DNA of 64,000 bases from Lactuca virosa (taxonomy: Eukaryota; Streptophyta; Magnoliopsida; Asterales; Asteraceae), in contig CAKMRJ010005634.1 in NCBI GenBank assembly GCA_928212115.1, positions 176,103,691 to 176,167,690 on the forward strand. The letters run 5' to 3'. The notes beneath the pieces are model-generated. The model had not been told where the DNA came from. It searched no databases and was given only the letters and a program-made list of their open reading frames with translations. The translations under genes were made by a program, and so were the position numbers. Below, piece by piece: positions 9,310 through 21,200 of the stretch. Numbering within the stretch: position 1 is the first letter of the stretch; each line of letters opens with the position of its first letter.

Positions 9310-12300
9310 ATGACGAGTTTCAATCTCAATTCAATGACCTCGTTTTCTCATTTGTTAGGATCATCAACCAAAATTCCAATGCTAATCCCTGTATATTATG
9401 ATCAGTGGGCTGATCGTATGCAGGATTATCTGAACGGTCTTGATGAAGAATTATGGTCATGTATCACTAGAAATGTCAATGTTCCGGTGAATGTTCAAGC
9501 AATTGGATCATCTTCTACAAGTTCTGGTGTTGATAATCAAACTGATCGTCTGAAGAAACTGGAGAAGAGGTGTATGAGGGAATTGCGAGGAGCTTTACCT
9601 CCAGTTGTGTACAATTATGTAAGGAGTTGTACAACTGCAAAGGAGATCTGGAACAATCTGAAAGATAAGTTTCAAGGAGGTGAGAAGACGAAAATCAATT
9701 CAGTCAAACAGTGTTTGGTTGAGCTGAAAGATTTCAGACAAAAAGAAGGTGAAACAATTGAAGTCTACTATGATCGACTGAACGAGTTAATCGATCATCG
9801 TAATCGCTATGGAATTACCAGGACTTCAATGGAATTCAATCTCATCTTTGTGATGGGTCTTCGAAAAGAATGGAGAAGCATGAGTATGATGGTGAAGAAT
9901 CAGCAAAGTTTTGATACATCAACTCTCAATGATTTGTACAATCAGTTGAAGACACACGAAACTGAGGTAAATGAAATTGCTGAGGAGACGAAGCTGAATT
10001 TGGGAGGTCCATTGGCACTTGTGTCAAAGATATCTGAGAAAGAAGCTGAAAATGGTGATTCTGAGGAAGAAGAGGGATTCATCATGAATTCGGATGATGA
10101 GGCAATAGCATTTTACTCGAATAATCGTGTCAAGAAGTTTTTCAAAAAGCCATTCAATCTTAAGGCTAAGCTTGCTGAGGTAAAAGGAAGTACTGTGAGT
10201 AAAACTGTTGTTGAGGAGAAAAAGAAGATTGAGAAGAAAGATTCGAAAATGTCTGAAAGAAAGAGTGAGAAAAAGCTTAAAGGTGATGTTGGTGTTGATT
10301 GTCATTATTGCAATGGAGCCAATCATCTTGTGAATGATTGTGTGCTTAGGAAGAAGGATGAGAGAAAGAATAAAGTCAAAGATGAGGCTTATTATGCAGA
10401 GAGGCTTGAGGAGGTTCGTGCGAAAGCCAAGAATTTATCACTGGTTGCAAGGGGTGAACAGGAGGAGGATGGAACATATCAAATCTGGTCATCCGGATCA
10501 GACGATGAAGAAATGAGGAATCCAACACATGGAGCAATGTATGCGAAGATGGAGGAGGACTCAGATGAAGAGGAATTCGAAGTGAAAGGAAGATGCTTCG
10601 TATCCAAGACAGCAGGCAAATCTCCAATGACAACAAAGGTACGTAATATTCTCGAATCTTTTAATATTCCTACACATGCTTATGACTCTGAACTAATATC
10701 TTTTGATGAGACTGTTACTTATTTTGATTCAATTGTTGTGTCTGCTAGCAATGAGGCCAACAACTTGTCCATGGAGTTATTAGAGACCAAAAAGCGATTA
10801 GACATGAAAATAAGTAAAGTTGATTGTTTAGAATTACAAATAACGAATATTATGTGTGATAGAGATACTTTGTCAAATGAAGTCAAACTTTTGCTAGCAC
10901 AAAGAAACATATATTGTAATTCTGCTAAGAGACTTTATGGCAAATTAACTGATTTACATCATTCATGTGAAATAAGTAAAGAGCAACATAGAAAATTACT
11001 ACCTTTTCTAGCATTCGAAAGAGCTAAGGTAGATAATATTTCGTATGATTGTGAGAAAATAATAGTTGATTTTGACAAAGTTCCTGATGATAGATATAAA
11101 TATGGAATTGTCAAAATTGATGAATGTCTTGATGCGAATGAGTTAGTTAACATAGTGAATGATACTTTGACTAAATATGAACAAATTCAAATTTTGAAAA
11201 GACTGAGAATTCAACATCTGATTCTCAATCTAATTTTGCTGATATTGAAGATAATTCTGACAATATTAGTGAAATTAGTGATCTTGAGGATGTTGATTGT
11301 TCCCAGTTGTCTGTTGTTAATGTTGAAATCAACATTTAAAGGGAAAGAAAAAGTTAAGGACTTGATGGTTAAGAAAGAAACTGATATACCCTCAATTTCG
11401 AAAGTTTGTGATATGGACTTCGTGGATCTCAGAGACAGTCAAACTGATGATAGCGATGATGAAAAAGAAGAAGAAATTTCGAAGGAAAAGAAATTTTCTA
11501 AGGAAGAAGAAATTCCTCGAATAGTGGTTGATCAAGTGTATGGTGATACACAAAAGTTTGAAAAAGTGATGAATGAAAAAGGTGATCACTATCTTGAAAC
11601 GAATACTGTGGTTTATCCAAATTTCAAGTGTACAGATGATGTCATTTTTCCAAATCAAGTATTCGTAACTACTGGAAATGGTGAGAATATCAAACCAGAA
11701 TTAAAGAAGTTAGTTGAAGAAGATAATTTGAAAACAACTGATGAAGGTTTCTTTGCAAAGCAAAGCACAGTTGAAAACAACCTAACAAAGAATTCGTATG
11801 TTTTTCACCGTCAAAAACCGCAAAGAAAATGGGTTGAAAAATCAAAAGTTGAAAAAGAGAATTCAAAACAAGTTGTAAAGGAAAATGAAAAAGTTGTCAA
11901 ACTAAACTCCACGGAATTCAAAGATCAAATTGACAAATTTTCGAAGGAAACTAACATTTCAAAAAGACCAGCTAGGAAGAAAATATTTTGGCAGATTATT
12001 GAGTCTCAAAAGATGTCTGAATCACAATCACCCAAAAATGTTTTTAAAGCTAAAAATTCCTCTTTTTCAACAAATAATCAACATTCATCAAAATCAAATC
12101 AGTTAAGGTATGAAGTGAATAAACAACCAAAGTTTTCGAAAGTCTCAAAAACTAAGATTTCAAATACATCAAATCCAAATAAAAAATTCTTTCAACGTCA
12201 AGATTTTAAATCCACTGTTGATACATCTTATGGTGAATCTTTTCTAACCAATCCAAAAGTTGATTTTGTTCCTAAAAAGCCAAATTTTCCTAATCATACG

Positions 12301-12360
12301 AAGAAAGAAACTATGAAAATTTCACATGAAAAGGGGGATAACTTCAAGGAAGAACATTGA
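9310..12360 (+). CDS. Copia gag polyprotein (element Z)
   Basis: Open to 12,360. I take the ATG at 9,310 (MTSFNLNSM) because the capsid homology follows it; an upstream in-frame ATG at 9,253 is possible. Residues ~30-230 form the copia gag capsid (YDQWADRMQDYL, AKEIWNNLKDKF, GETIEVYYDRLNELI). One CCHC knuckle, CHYCNGANHLVNDC, lies near residue 335. The long C-terminal half is charged and Lys/Glu/Ser-rich and probably partly coiled coil. Near 11,205-11,335 the frame becomes almost purely Leu/Ile, while the next frame there is acidic and Ser/Asp-rich. I infer a pair of compensating indels. The frame then leaves a gag-like stretch continuing in another frame to 12,745. Confidence 0.85.
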   Translation: MTSFNLNSMTSFSHLLGSSTKIPMLIPVYYDQWADRMQDYLNGLDEELWSCITRNVNVPVNVQAIGSSSTSSGVDNQTDRLKKLEKRCMRELRGALPPVVYNYVRSCTTAKEIWNNLKDKFQGGEKTKINSVKQCLVELKDFRQKEGETIEVYYDRLNELIDHRNRYGITRTSMEFNLIFVMGLRKEWRSMSMMVKNQQSFDTSTLNDLYNQLKTHETEVNEIAEETKLNLGGPLALVSKISEKEAENGDSEEEEGFIMNSDDEAIAFYSNNRVKKFFKKPFNLKAKLAEVKGSTVSKTVVEEKKKIEKKDSKMSERKSEKKLKGDVGVDCHYCNGANHLVNDCVLRKKDERKNKVKDEAYYAERLEEVRAKAKNLSLVARGEQEEDGTYQIWSSGSDDEEMRNPTHGAMYAKMEEDSDEEEFEVKGRCFVSKTAGKSPMTTKVRNILESFNIPTHAYDSELISFDETVTYFDSIVVSASNEANNLSMELLETKKRLDMKISKVDCLELQITNIMCDRDTLSNEVKLLLAQRNIYCNSAKRLYGKLTDLHHSCEISKEQHRKLLPFLAFERAKVDNISYDCEKIIVDFDKVPDDRYKYGIVKIDECLDANELVNIVNDTLTKYEQIQILKRLRIQHLILNLILLILKIILTILVKLVILRMLIVPSCLLLMLKSTFKGKEKVKDLMVKKETDIPSISKVCDMDFVDLRDSQTDDSDDEKEEEISKEKKFSKEEEIPRIVVDQVYGDTQKFEKVMNEKGDHYLETNTVVYPNFKCTDDVIFPNQVFVTTGNGENIKPELKKLVEEDNLKTTDEGFFAKQSTVENNLTKNSYVFHRQKPQRKWVEKSKVEKENSKQVVKENEKVVKLNSTEFKDQIDKFSKETNISKRPARKKIFWQIIESQKMSESQSPKNVFKAKNSSFSTNNQHSSKSNQLRYEVNKQPKFSKVSKTKISNTSNPNKKFFQRQDFKSTVDTSYGESFLTNPKVDFVPKKPNFPNHTKKETMKISHEKGDNFKEEH

Positions 12361-12745
12361 TCATTGGCTTGAAGGCAAAGGAAAAATGTATCAGTCGAAT
12401 ACATTTTCAAAGGAGCAAATTCACGAAGCCTATGAAAAGTATGTAAATACTTCATCAAATGGAAGTTTATCTTCTAAGGATTCGAACATATCTGTCAAAG
12501 CATGGAAACCAGTAATCAAAACAAAGAATGTATATTCACAAACTCAGAATACGAAGGGTAATGTTAGTGAACATTCGAAACCATCAAAATCTTATGTTTC
12601 GGTTCCTTTAAATGAAGATGTAAACTTAATTGATAGTCTCAAAACCAAAGTTTGTGATTGGGTTAAAAGTTCTTCATTACATTCGAAATTGAAATCTAAT
12701 TTCCAAGGACCCAAAAAGCCTTGGGTACCTAAATTTTTCCACTGA
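12326..12745 (+). pseudogene. Gag C-terminal extension in a shifted frame (element Z)
   Basis: 139 codons overlapping the end of the main gag frame. It ends KPWVPKFFH-stop just before protease; the WVPK ending also closes gag in element X (WVPKSK at 28,590-28,608). This suggests one gag chain broken by a frameshift near 12,340. Confidence 0.6.
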
Positions 12746-12750
12746 TTGTA

Positions 12751-14097
12751 GGTACTATGTGACGACCAATATGATAATAAATGGTACATTGATAGTGGTT
12801 GCTCTCGTCACATGACTGGGAAGAAGGAGAATTTACATGATTTTCAAAGCTTAAAGAATGTTGGAGTTGTGAAGTTTGGGAACAATAAAAAATGTCAAGT
12901 CAAAGGATATGGGAAGATTACAAACGGACAATTCACAGTGAATCGTGTTGCGTATGTTGAAGGTCTTCAACATAACTTGATAAGTGTTTCCCAACTTGTT
13001 GTTGGCACAGGCAATCAAGTTCTTTTTAATGAAGAAGGAAGTATTATTTCGAATGTCAACACTAACGAAGTTTTACTTAAATCCAAAAGGAAAGGTGACA
13101 TGTTCACTTTGGACATCAATCCGATAGTAGGGAAACCTGCTATATGTCTTCTTTCAAAAGCAACATCAGACTTAAGTTGGCTTTGGCATCGAAGGCTTTC
13201 TCATCTCAACTTTCGAAACATCAACAAACTTGTGGTACAAGATCTGGTAAGAGGTTTACCTGTACTTAAATTTGATAATGATTCTTTATGTGCAGCTTGT
13301 GAAGTTGGAAAGCAACATAAACAAGGACATCCAATTACTATAGATTCGAAAATAGTCGCACCTCTGGAGCTGTTACATATTGATTTGTGTGGTCCATCAA
13401 CAGTTTCAACAATCAACAAGAAACGGTACATATTAGTCATTGTTGATGATTTTTCCAGATTTAAGTGGGTTTATTTTCTCAGGCTTAAATCCGAAGTTCC
13501 ACAAATCATGATTGATTTTATCAAAAAGATGGAAACAACATGGGAAGAAGATTGTTCGAAAAATTAAGAGTGATCATGGAACTGAGTTCAAGAACAATGT
13601 TCTTGATTCATTTTTGGTGGACAAAGGGATTTCGCATAATTTTTCATCTCCATACACACCACAACAAAATGGTGTTGTTGAACGAAGAAATAGGTCTCTA
13701 TGCGAAGCGGCAAGGACTATGTTGGCATATGCGAATCTTCCACAATACCTTTGGGCTGAAGCAGTATCCACCGCATGTTTTACTCAAAACAGATCTTTCA
13801 TTCATCGTCGTTTTAACATCACTCCATATGAAATTCTTAACAATCGAAAACCTAACGTCAAATTTTTCCATGTTTTCGGATGCATAGTGCTTTATTATGA
13901 ATCTCAAGGATAATCTTACAAAATTTCAAGCTAAAGCAGATGAAGGGATTTTCTTGGGATATTCGCATAATTCAGTCGCATATCGTGTGTTGAACAAAAG
14001 AACACGAAAAGTTGAAGAAACTTTTAATCTTACATTTGATGATTACTATATTAAACAAACTGAAACGAAGTGTGAAAATCATCCCATTCTAAAATAA
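12751..14097 (+). pseudogene. Copia protease and integrase, frameshifted (element Z)
   Basis: Opens after the gag stop. The protease signature WYIDSGCSRHMTG lies at about 12,781-12,819. The GAG-pre-integrase zinc module (WHRRLSHLNFRN ... CAACEVGKQHKQGHP) lies near 13,187-13,340. The integrase core has DLCGP, VDDFSRFKWVYFL, then SDHGTEFKN and the DDE-type glutamate in TPQQNGVVERRNR. Frame changes occur near 13,530 and near 13,897, and a TAA at 14,095-14,097 ends the third segment (FQAKADEGIFLGYS). Three segments (to 13,567; 13,512-13,913; 13,897-14,097) together cover the usual domain set, so the enzyme is recognisable but cannot be made as one chain. Confidence 0.88.
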
Positions 14098-14284
14098 ATA
14101 CAAGATGAATCTGAATCTTCACAAACCTTAGATATTGATTATGATTTAATTTTTGGTATTTCAGATCATGCTGTTGATGCTGAAATAAATGCAAATGATA
14201 ATCATCTCTCTGAATTAACGAAGCTTACTGATGATTCAACATCAACTTCTCCAAAGAAAGGCGAAAGTAAGCAAAATAATCCAG

Positions 14285-14398
14285 TGGAGGGGGAGCACTT
14301 GGATTCGAACACTCTAGTTGAGGGAGAGCATTCTTTCGAGGGGAGAATGAAAGATTGAATGCTGATGTTGAGGGGGAGCATAATGTTGAGGGGGAGCA
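14285..14398 (+). repeat. Polypurine repeat in the integrase-RT linker of Z
   Basis: GTGGAGGGGGAGCA, GTTGAGGGAGAGCA, a GAGGGGAGAATG variant and two more GTTGAGGGGGAGCA copies lie within about 115 bases. A similar cluster sits at the same place in element X (30,078-30,138). Confidence 0.75.
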
Positions 14399-15968
14399 TT
14401 TAGAAAACATTGAGAATAATAATGATTTTGATGATGTTTGTTCGATTGCAGGTTCAGAGAATGATGATTTATACGAAGATGCACCTTTGGAATTTGATCC
14501 AGCTTATCCGCCAATGGAAAAGTGGACAAGAGATCATCCGAAAGATCAAATAATTGGAAATCCACAAGAGGGTGTTTTAACAAGAGCTCAAATACGTGCA
14601 AAGAATGAGGTATTGAATACTCATCAAGAATTTTGCATGTTTAATGTTTTCATCTCTAAAATTGAACCAAAAACAGTTAAGGTTGCAATGGAACACTCAG
14701 ATTGGGTTGTTGCTATGCAATCTGAATTGTCTAAATTTGAACGAAACAAGGTTTGGAGATTAATTCCTAAACCTGAAAATGTTTCGATTGTCGGGTTAAA
14801 ATGGATTTTTAAAAACAAAACCGAAAAAGATGGAAATATTGTTCGAAACAAAGCCAGACTTGTTGTTAAAGGATATTCACAACAAGAAGGAATCGACTAT
14901 GAAGAAACTTTTGCCCCTGTCGCAAGACTCGAGGCTGTTCATATATTTCTGGCTTATGCAGCTCACAAAGACTTTGATGTTTATCAAATGGACGTGAAGT
15001 GTGCATTTTTAAATGGAGAGCTTGAAGAAACAGTTTACGTGGAACAACCCCCAGGTTTTATTAACGAAGAATATCCAGATCATGTTTATATTTTAGATAA
15101 GGCAGTTTATGGTTTAAAACAAGCACCACGAGCATGGTATGCAACTCTTACTTTATTTTTTAAACAGTCTAAATTTAAACAAGGATCTGTTGACCCCACA
15201 TTATTTCGAAAGAAAGTTGGGAATCATCAAATGCTTGTTCAAATTTATGTTGATGATATTATATTTGGCTCAACTGACCCTGCTTTATCTAGAGAATTCG
15301 AAGATTTGATGAAAAGTAAGTTCGAAATGAGCATGATGGGAAAAATCAATAATTTTCTTGGACTGAATATTCGTCAAAGCAGAGAAGGAATTTTTATTAA
15401 TCAAGAAAAATATACGAAGAATCTGCTAGAGAAGTTTGGATTGACGAATAGCACAAATTTACGAGTTCCTATGGCAACTGGCATAAAGTTGACACCTTCG
15501 TTAGATAAACCTGCAGTTGACATAACTCTTTACAGGAGCATGATTGGTTCATTACTTTATCTTACAGCAAGTAGATCTGATATCATGTTTTCTGTGTGTA
15601 ATTGTGCTAGGTATCAGTCAAATCCACGAGAACCACATCTCACTGCTGTGAAGAATATATTTTGTTATCTTAAAGGAACAATTTCGTTAGGATTGTGGTA
15701 TCCTTCGAAAACTGGGTTCTTTGTACAAGCTTATTCGGATGCAGACTTGGGTGGTTGTAATCTTGATAGAAAAAGCACAAGTGGCGGATGTCAATTTCTC
15801 GATGGCAAATTGGTGAGCTGGCAGTCGAAAAAGCAAACATGTGTATCAGTTTCAACAGCTGAAGCAGAATATGTGGCTGCTGCTGCTTGCACATCACAAA
15901 TTATATGGATTCAAAGTCAATTGTGTGATTATGCAATCAATATGAAAAAGATTTTCATTATATTGTGA
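14355..15968 (+). CDS. Copia reverse transcriptase and RNase H (element Z)
   Basis: A 537-codon frame. RT motifs in order: KWIFKNKTEKDGNIVRNKARLV, the palm aspartate in YQMDVKCAFLNGELEE, the YGLKQAPRAWY motif, and the catalytic QIYVDDIIFGST near residue 298. A connection follows, then RNase H with YSDADLGGCNLDRKSTSG and STAEAEYVAAA. The frame ends early at 15,968. The rest of RNase H (CDSKSAIRIC..., HSKTKHIALRYQFI, ADIFTKPL) is in another frame up to 16,221, so one indel near 15,955 removes the end of the enzyme. Confidence 0.9.
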   Translation: MNADVEGEHNVEGEHLENIENNNDFDDVCSIAGSENDDLYEDAPLEFDPAYPPMEKWTRDHPKDQIIGNPQEGVLTRAQIRAKNEVLNTHQEFCMFNVFISKIEPKTVKVAMEHSDWVVAMQSELSKFERNKVWRLIPKPENVSIVGLKWIFKNKTEKDGNIVRNKARLVVKGYSQQEGIDYEETFAPVARLEAVHIFLAYAAHKDFDVYQMDVKCAFLNGELEETVYVEQPPGFINEEYPDHVYILDKAVYGLKQAPRAWYATLTLFFKQSKFKQGSVDPTLFRKKVGNHQMLVQIYVDDIIFGSTDPALSREFEDLMKSKFEMSMMGKINNFLGLNIRQSREGIFINQEKYTKNLLEKFGLTNSTNLRVPMATGIKLTPSLDKPAVDITLYRSMIGSLLYLTASRSDIMFSVCNCARYQSNPREPHLTAVKNIFCYLKGTISLGLWYPSKTGFFVQAYSDADLGGCNLDRKSTSGGCQFLDGKLVSWQSKKQTCVSVSTAEAEYVAAAACTSQIIWIQSQLCDYAINMKKIFIIL

Positions 15969-16002
15969 TTCTAAAAGTGCAATAAGAATTTGTCATAATC
16001 AT

Positions 16003-16221
16003 GTGCAGCATTCGAAGACTAAACATATAGCTCTTCGTTATCAATTCATCAAGGATCACGTGGAGGATGGAAATATTGAAGTACATTTTGTGAAAACAAC
16101 TGATCAGTTAGCTGATATTTTCACGAAACCTTTAGATGAAAAATCCTTTGTGAAAATTTTAGAAGGACTTGGAATGATAAATGGAAATTCTGACCATGCG
16201 AAAAAGGAGAATAATGATTGA
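16003..16221 (+). pseudogene. RNase H C-terminal remnant (element Z)
   Basis: 72 codons reading QHSKTKHIALRYQFIKDH and TTDQLADIFTKPLDEKSF, the standard end of copia pol, in a frame shifted from the preceding RT/RNase H. The TGA at 16,219-16,221 is probably the natural end of pol. Confidence 0.85.
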
Positions 16222-16272
16222 CCAGGAATGATTCAGAGGCGCTGAATGAAAAACAAAGCAATAACAGTCAAT

Positions 16273-16420
16273 GTTCAGAGGTTACTGTTCATAGTCAACG
16301 CTTCGAATTCCTTCGAATTCGTAAATTTATCATATATTTTAAGGGTTGATTCAGAGGTTACTGTTCATAGTCAACGCTTCGAATCCCTTCGAATTAGTAA
16401 ATTTGTCACTTATCAGGGGA
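16273..16420 (+). repeat. Two-copy ~80-bp direct repeat after pol in Z
   Basis: TTCAGAGGTTACTGTTCATA followed by GTCAACGCTTCGAAT and CCTTCGAATT occurs at about 16,273 and 16,352. Confidence 0.75.
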
Positions 16421-16460
16421 TGATAAAATTTCGTGTATATGCAACAAGTACAGTTAGCTT

Positions 16461-16720
16461 TTAATTTTCAAAAAATTAAAAATCCAAAAATATTTTCGTT
16501 TGTTTTTGTCATTTAATTTTCGAAAAATTAAAAATCCAAAAAGATTTTCGTTTGTTTTTGTCATTTAATTTTCAAAAAATTAAAAATCCAAAAAGATTTT
16601 CGTTTGTGTTTTTCATTTAATTTTCGAAAAATTAAAAATCCAAAAAGATTTTCATTTGTTTTTGTCATTTAATTTTCGAAAATTTAAAAATCCAAAAAGA
16701 TTTTGTTTTGCTTTAGTTCT
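16461..16720 (+). repeat. Five-copy ~52-bp AT-rich tandem repeat in Z
   Basis: The unit is built on AATTTTCGAAAAATT (itself nearly palindromic) followed by AAAAATCCAAAAAGATTTTC and a T/G-rich tail. Units vary by a few bases. Related AAAATCCAAAAATATTTT sequence follows pol in Y (near 7,200) and X (near 32,130). Confidence 0.85.
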
Positions 16721-18129
16721 TTCTCTATTTTCGAAAAATCAAAACAACAAAAATATTTTGTTTCTAATTTCTTTTTAGTATTTTGTTGCAGATATTTATG
16801 ATGATACAAAGTGGATTATGCTTGCAGTTCTAGGGTCAGGTACATTTTTCGTTCGAATCGATAAATTTTCAATATTTTGAACTAGTTAAGTTGTCCCTAG
16901 AAGCATGCTGCTGCATGTTGTCCAAAGCCTCCAATGACTCAATGTGTGTGTACGAAAGCCTTAATGAAATTATTCATACGAAAATTTCTTCCCATTAAGG
17001 CTTATATTCACATTAGTCTCTTAGCTACCTGACTCTTCTCAAAATGAGTTAAGAGTTTACTGTTTTGTCCAAAAATAATAGAGGTACCTTTCGTGTCTTA
17101 CACCAATCTTTTTCACCCATAAAGTTCTTACACGATCACACACGAAGACATATGTCCGAGAGGTCTCTGATCAAACCCATCGAGACTTAGATATATCAAA
17201 AATTTGTGTTTTTGATGTGACATCATGAGACCGTGATGAAAGAGAAACCCAATTTTCTAAACTTTTAAGGAATTGACGGGGAACTATGTTCCAGATTTTC
17301 ACGAAACATTTGGTTTAGTACCAACATTCGAAACTCCAAATCATATTCAATTCGTATGAGTGGTCTTGATCAAACATTCGAAACCCATGATGTTTGTTAC
17401 CCAACAAGATCCAGCACAAATTTTTTTCTTGAAAATGATTTCCGTGTGAGTTTCATTCGAACTTCAATGTCACTTCAAATTTATCAAAACAAACTTGTCC
17501 CTGACTACACTGGTCAAACAAGTAATTTCTGTTACAATTTATCACCTTATGTTTAGGTTGACATGTAACGAAATTTTTAAACTACCCACGAAGCATTATA
17601 AAAGAGGCCCTTTGATACTTATTTACAAGTATTCGATTGTATTTCACAGGAACCTACACAAGCTGTTGATCATTTCTCTTAATGATTAATGAAGCAATCT
17701 TTGCCCGGGATTTTATCTGCCTTTGTGTCAAATTAATTTTTTTTGACATCACAATATCACAAATTTTTCTTATCTTTGTTTCTCGTCTAAATTCTTTGGA
17801 ACACTGCACTCACGAAATCCTTGAGGTTCTGAGTAATACCAACTCAGGCTGATGATTTCAAACATCTGGCATATGACTTCGCTTTTCATCCCAAAAGCGA
17901 AAGAGCCTTGCTTCCACACGAAGGGTTCTGACGGTTACAATCTTCTTGGGGATAACAATACAGGCTGGTTTTTAATAAACGTATGGTATTCTGTCCGGAT
18001 TTCAAGGTGATGTGACAGATACTTTTTGACGCATGGCTACTTTTACGCAGTAATGGTCCGATTTTCAAGGTGCCACGTCGGATATCATTAAATATACATC
18101 CTGCTTCAAATTCAAACTTCAGGGTTACA
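16721..18129 (+). other. Non-coding region between pol and the third ORF of Z
   Basis: About 1.4 kb with no convincing coding frame. TTCGAA and CGAAA motifs are frequent. It probably contains the upstream region of the internal promoter. Confidence 0.5.
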
Positions 18130-18137
18130 TATAAAAG
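18130..18137 (+). promoter_or_regulatory. Internal TATA box before the third ORF of Z
   Basis: CATATAAAAGGGG lies 88 bases before the ATG at 18,225, the spacing expected for a plant promoter with a ~55-60-base leader. Element X has a similar box before its own third ORF. Transcription from it is inferred. Confidence 0.5.
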
Positions 18138-18224
18138 GGGATTCAAGGGTTCATTATCAGTTTACACGATCAAAAAGAACAAATTCCCAAATTCTCTGAT
18201 CTTCAAAGTTTTCAAATCCTAACA

Positions 18225-21200
18225 ATGGCGACTTCTGTTCATGTTGATGCTGATCCTTCTCATACCACTGAAGATGTATCTTCATTGCCAATTATGAAGA
18301 TTCAAGCAACTAACTATTACTTGGAGGGTGATGTTTCTAAATACCCGGAAGAATTGAAGATGTTAATCGTTGCCTTGAAGAGCTCTGTTTTGTCTAAGGC
18401 GATGTTCAGTTCATTCTCTGTTCCAATGTCATGGCTTTCTCAAGCCGGATCAACCGCTACTTACAATAAAGCTTCTGATACAATTACTTTCCATCTGGTG
18501 AATGACAAAAAGGTCAGATTATCAAAGAAACTCTTTTGCCAAATTCTTGAAATTCCGAATTCACCTCCCTATGTTGCTTTCACATTTCCTCAAATCATTC
18601 ATATGTTTAATGAGATGGGATATCAGCCTCAGTTATCCAAGATCAATGATTTTAAGAAATCTGGTCTTCCAAGTATCTGGAATTTCTTATTTGGTATTTT
18701 TCTAAGATGTTTAACTGGGAGAACAGTTGGTCTTGACAAAGGAAGAATAGAAGTATATGCCATGGTTGCTGGGCTATACTATGATCGGTCAAGTGGATTA
18801 TTCTACACAATTGTGGAAGGAATTCCAAAAGAGTGTAGAACACACGAATGCTATTCATGGTATTTCGTGTGCAAGATACTGGAGCTTGATTTTACAACAT
18901 TTTTACAACAAGGAAGGGATTTTGGTACCCAATGATGAAGAAAAAGTTGTTTTTCAACCATACCACTATCCGAAGGATGTCACAGATAGTGCTGAGGTTT
19001 TTCCATCTGTTGCTCGTATTCCAGATGCAATGCTTAAAAGAGTTGATCCTTTGAATTCTGTTTTAGTGACATATTTGAAGACTATTGATTCTACTATCGA
19101 AACTGGGAAACTATTGGACAGGGAAGGTAAGAAATCCAAGCGGTCAAAGAAGACTGAAACTACTTCTCATGAAGACAAAATCACCGAGTTGACTTCTTCG
19201 AAATCTCCAAAGCAGAAGCCTCTAACAGTTGAAGTGTCTGTTGCTGAGACACAAGTGATTGAGCCTGTTGCTGAAGAAACTCAAGAACACGTGACCATTC
19301 CTTCGAAGACTGGTATGTTTCGAAGAATCAAAATGAATTCAACACATAAAAGCAAGTCTCCAACACAAAAAGTGGTTCGAAAACCTCACATCACTCATCA
19401 AGGTGTTTTAATTCGAGAAGTGTCAGCACCTGTTTCTCCATTATCCAAGAAACGAAGGGCTGAGGATATGGCCAAACATTTGTCGAAGAATAAGAAGAAG
19501 AAGACACGAAAGCTTATGCTTTCTACTGAGTCTACAGAAGATGATGATGAAAGAATTCCTGAAACACCAGACGTCACTCTTCATGTAGAAAGTTCAACTC
19601 CTGAGCAGACAATCGTCATACCACCCGAAGATTCGGTTGCCAAATCAGTTTCTGAGGAGGTAAGAACTTCAGGCATCCCTGCAAATGTATCTGATACGGA
19701 TGCAAATGTCAATATGGGTGAAGGAGATTCGAATAAAGAAGATCAAGGTCATCCAACTTCTTTAGCTTTCGAACATACTGTTTCTTTACCTCCACCAATT
19801 ATTCCAATTACTTCCACCACTGATTCCCCTACATTCGAAAACATAATCAATCAACCCTTCACTTCTATTTTTTCTTCTCAATCCACTGATACACCCAAAC
19901 CTAATTCCACCGTTCAAGAAACGGTTTTTATGGAAACAGAAACTGATAATGAGGGTTTTGGATGTACGTTTGAAGAATTAGAGTTTCATGAAGACGAAGA
20001 GGAGTTTCCAGATCATATGCTGATGACAATGAAGCAATTTAAAATTTTGAATTAGAATTTGAATTCTATAATTCAATCTCAAGCTGATCTGGGGGGTGGT
20101 TCGTCTGTTTCAAGTTTAGAGGTTGATACATTGTTGAAAATGTTCGAAGCCAGAGTTGTAAGTAAAGTATCTGGGATGATTACAGACTCTGAATCTCGAA
20201 TTTTGGAGAAGGTTGATCATAGTGATCAAAATAATGAACTCCGAATAAATTCTCAAAATTCGAAGTTTGCCGGAGATTTGAAAGAATTAAAGAATACAAC
20301 AAAGGAAAGGCATGTTCTCTTTATTCAAGACGTAAAGAAAGTCAGGGAGGATGTCAATTTGCAGATTCATGAACTTCGTGAAGATATGCAAAAAGAGATT
20401 GCAAATGTTTAACAAGATTATGCATCTCTGAATCAGAAGATTGATATTATTTGTGACGCTGTCACAAAATTTGTCAAATTATATGAAAGTTTGAGTCCTC
20501 AACTTACTCAACTTTCAACAACAGAAAGTGCCAACTTTTTGGAAGTGATTACTTTGCTAAAAGAATTAAAAGATCTATCTGTCCAGCCGGTTTCTTCTTC
20601 CCTGGTCACTCATGAATTTTTATCTCAAAAGTTCCTACAATTCGAAGCAATTCTCAACAAGCAACTTGCTCCTCTCTCTCGCATATCTAGCCTTCTTCCA
20701 ACAACAAATGCCCCACCTGTTTTCACAGGGGTGCAAGGGGGAGAAAGAAAAACTGGTGATTCGAAGGCCAGTGGTGATGATGCGAAGGTTGTAGGAAAGA
20801 TGTTTTCTTCAAAGATCTTAACAACAAAGCCAGTTATAGCATCTGCTGGGCCGATTACTTCAACAATCGTAACAACCATGCCAATTACAAGACCAATTTC
20901 GAAAGGAATTATGATTGGTAAACCTACTGATAATGTTGGGAGTAGTTCGAAAACAATGGAGGTGAAAGATGATTCAGTCGTGAAAGATAAAGGGAAAACA
21001 ATTGTGGTGGAAAAATCGAAAGAAGAAAGGAAAACCGAAGCAGAAGCTGAAATCGAAAAGCTAAGATTGATTCAAAGCATAATGACTCAGCGTGCAAGTG
21101 ATCCGAAGGGAATGGACAAGGGTGATCCGGCCAAACATTACAATTATGAAACAATTGAGGCCAAGGTAGCTTTTAATCATATGTTTTCGTTTGAGAAGAA

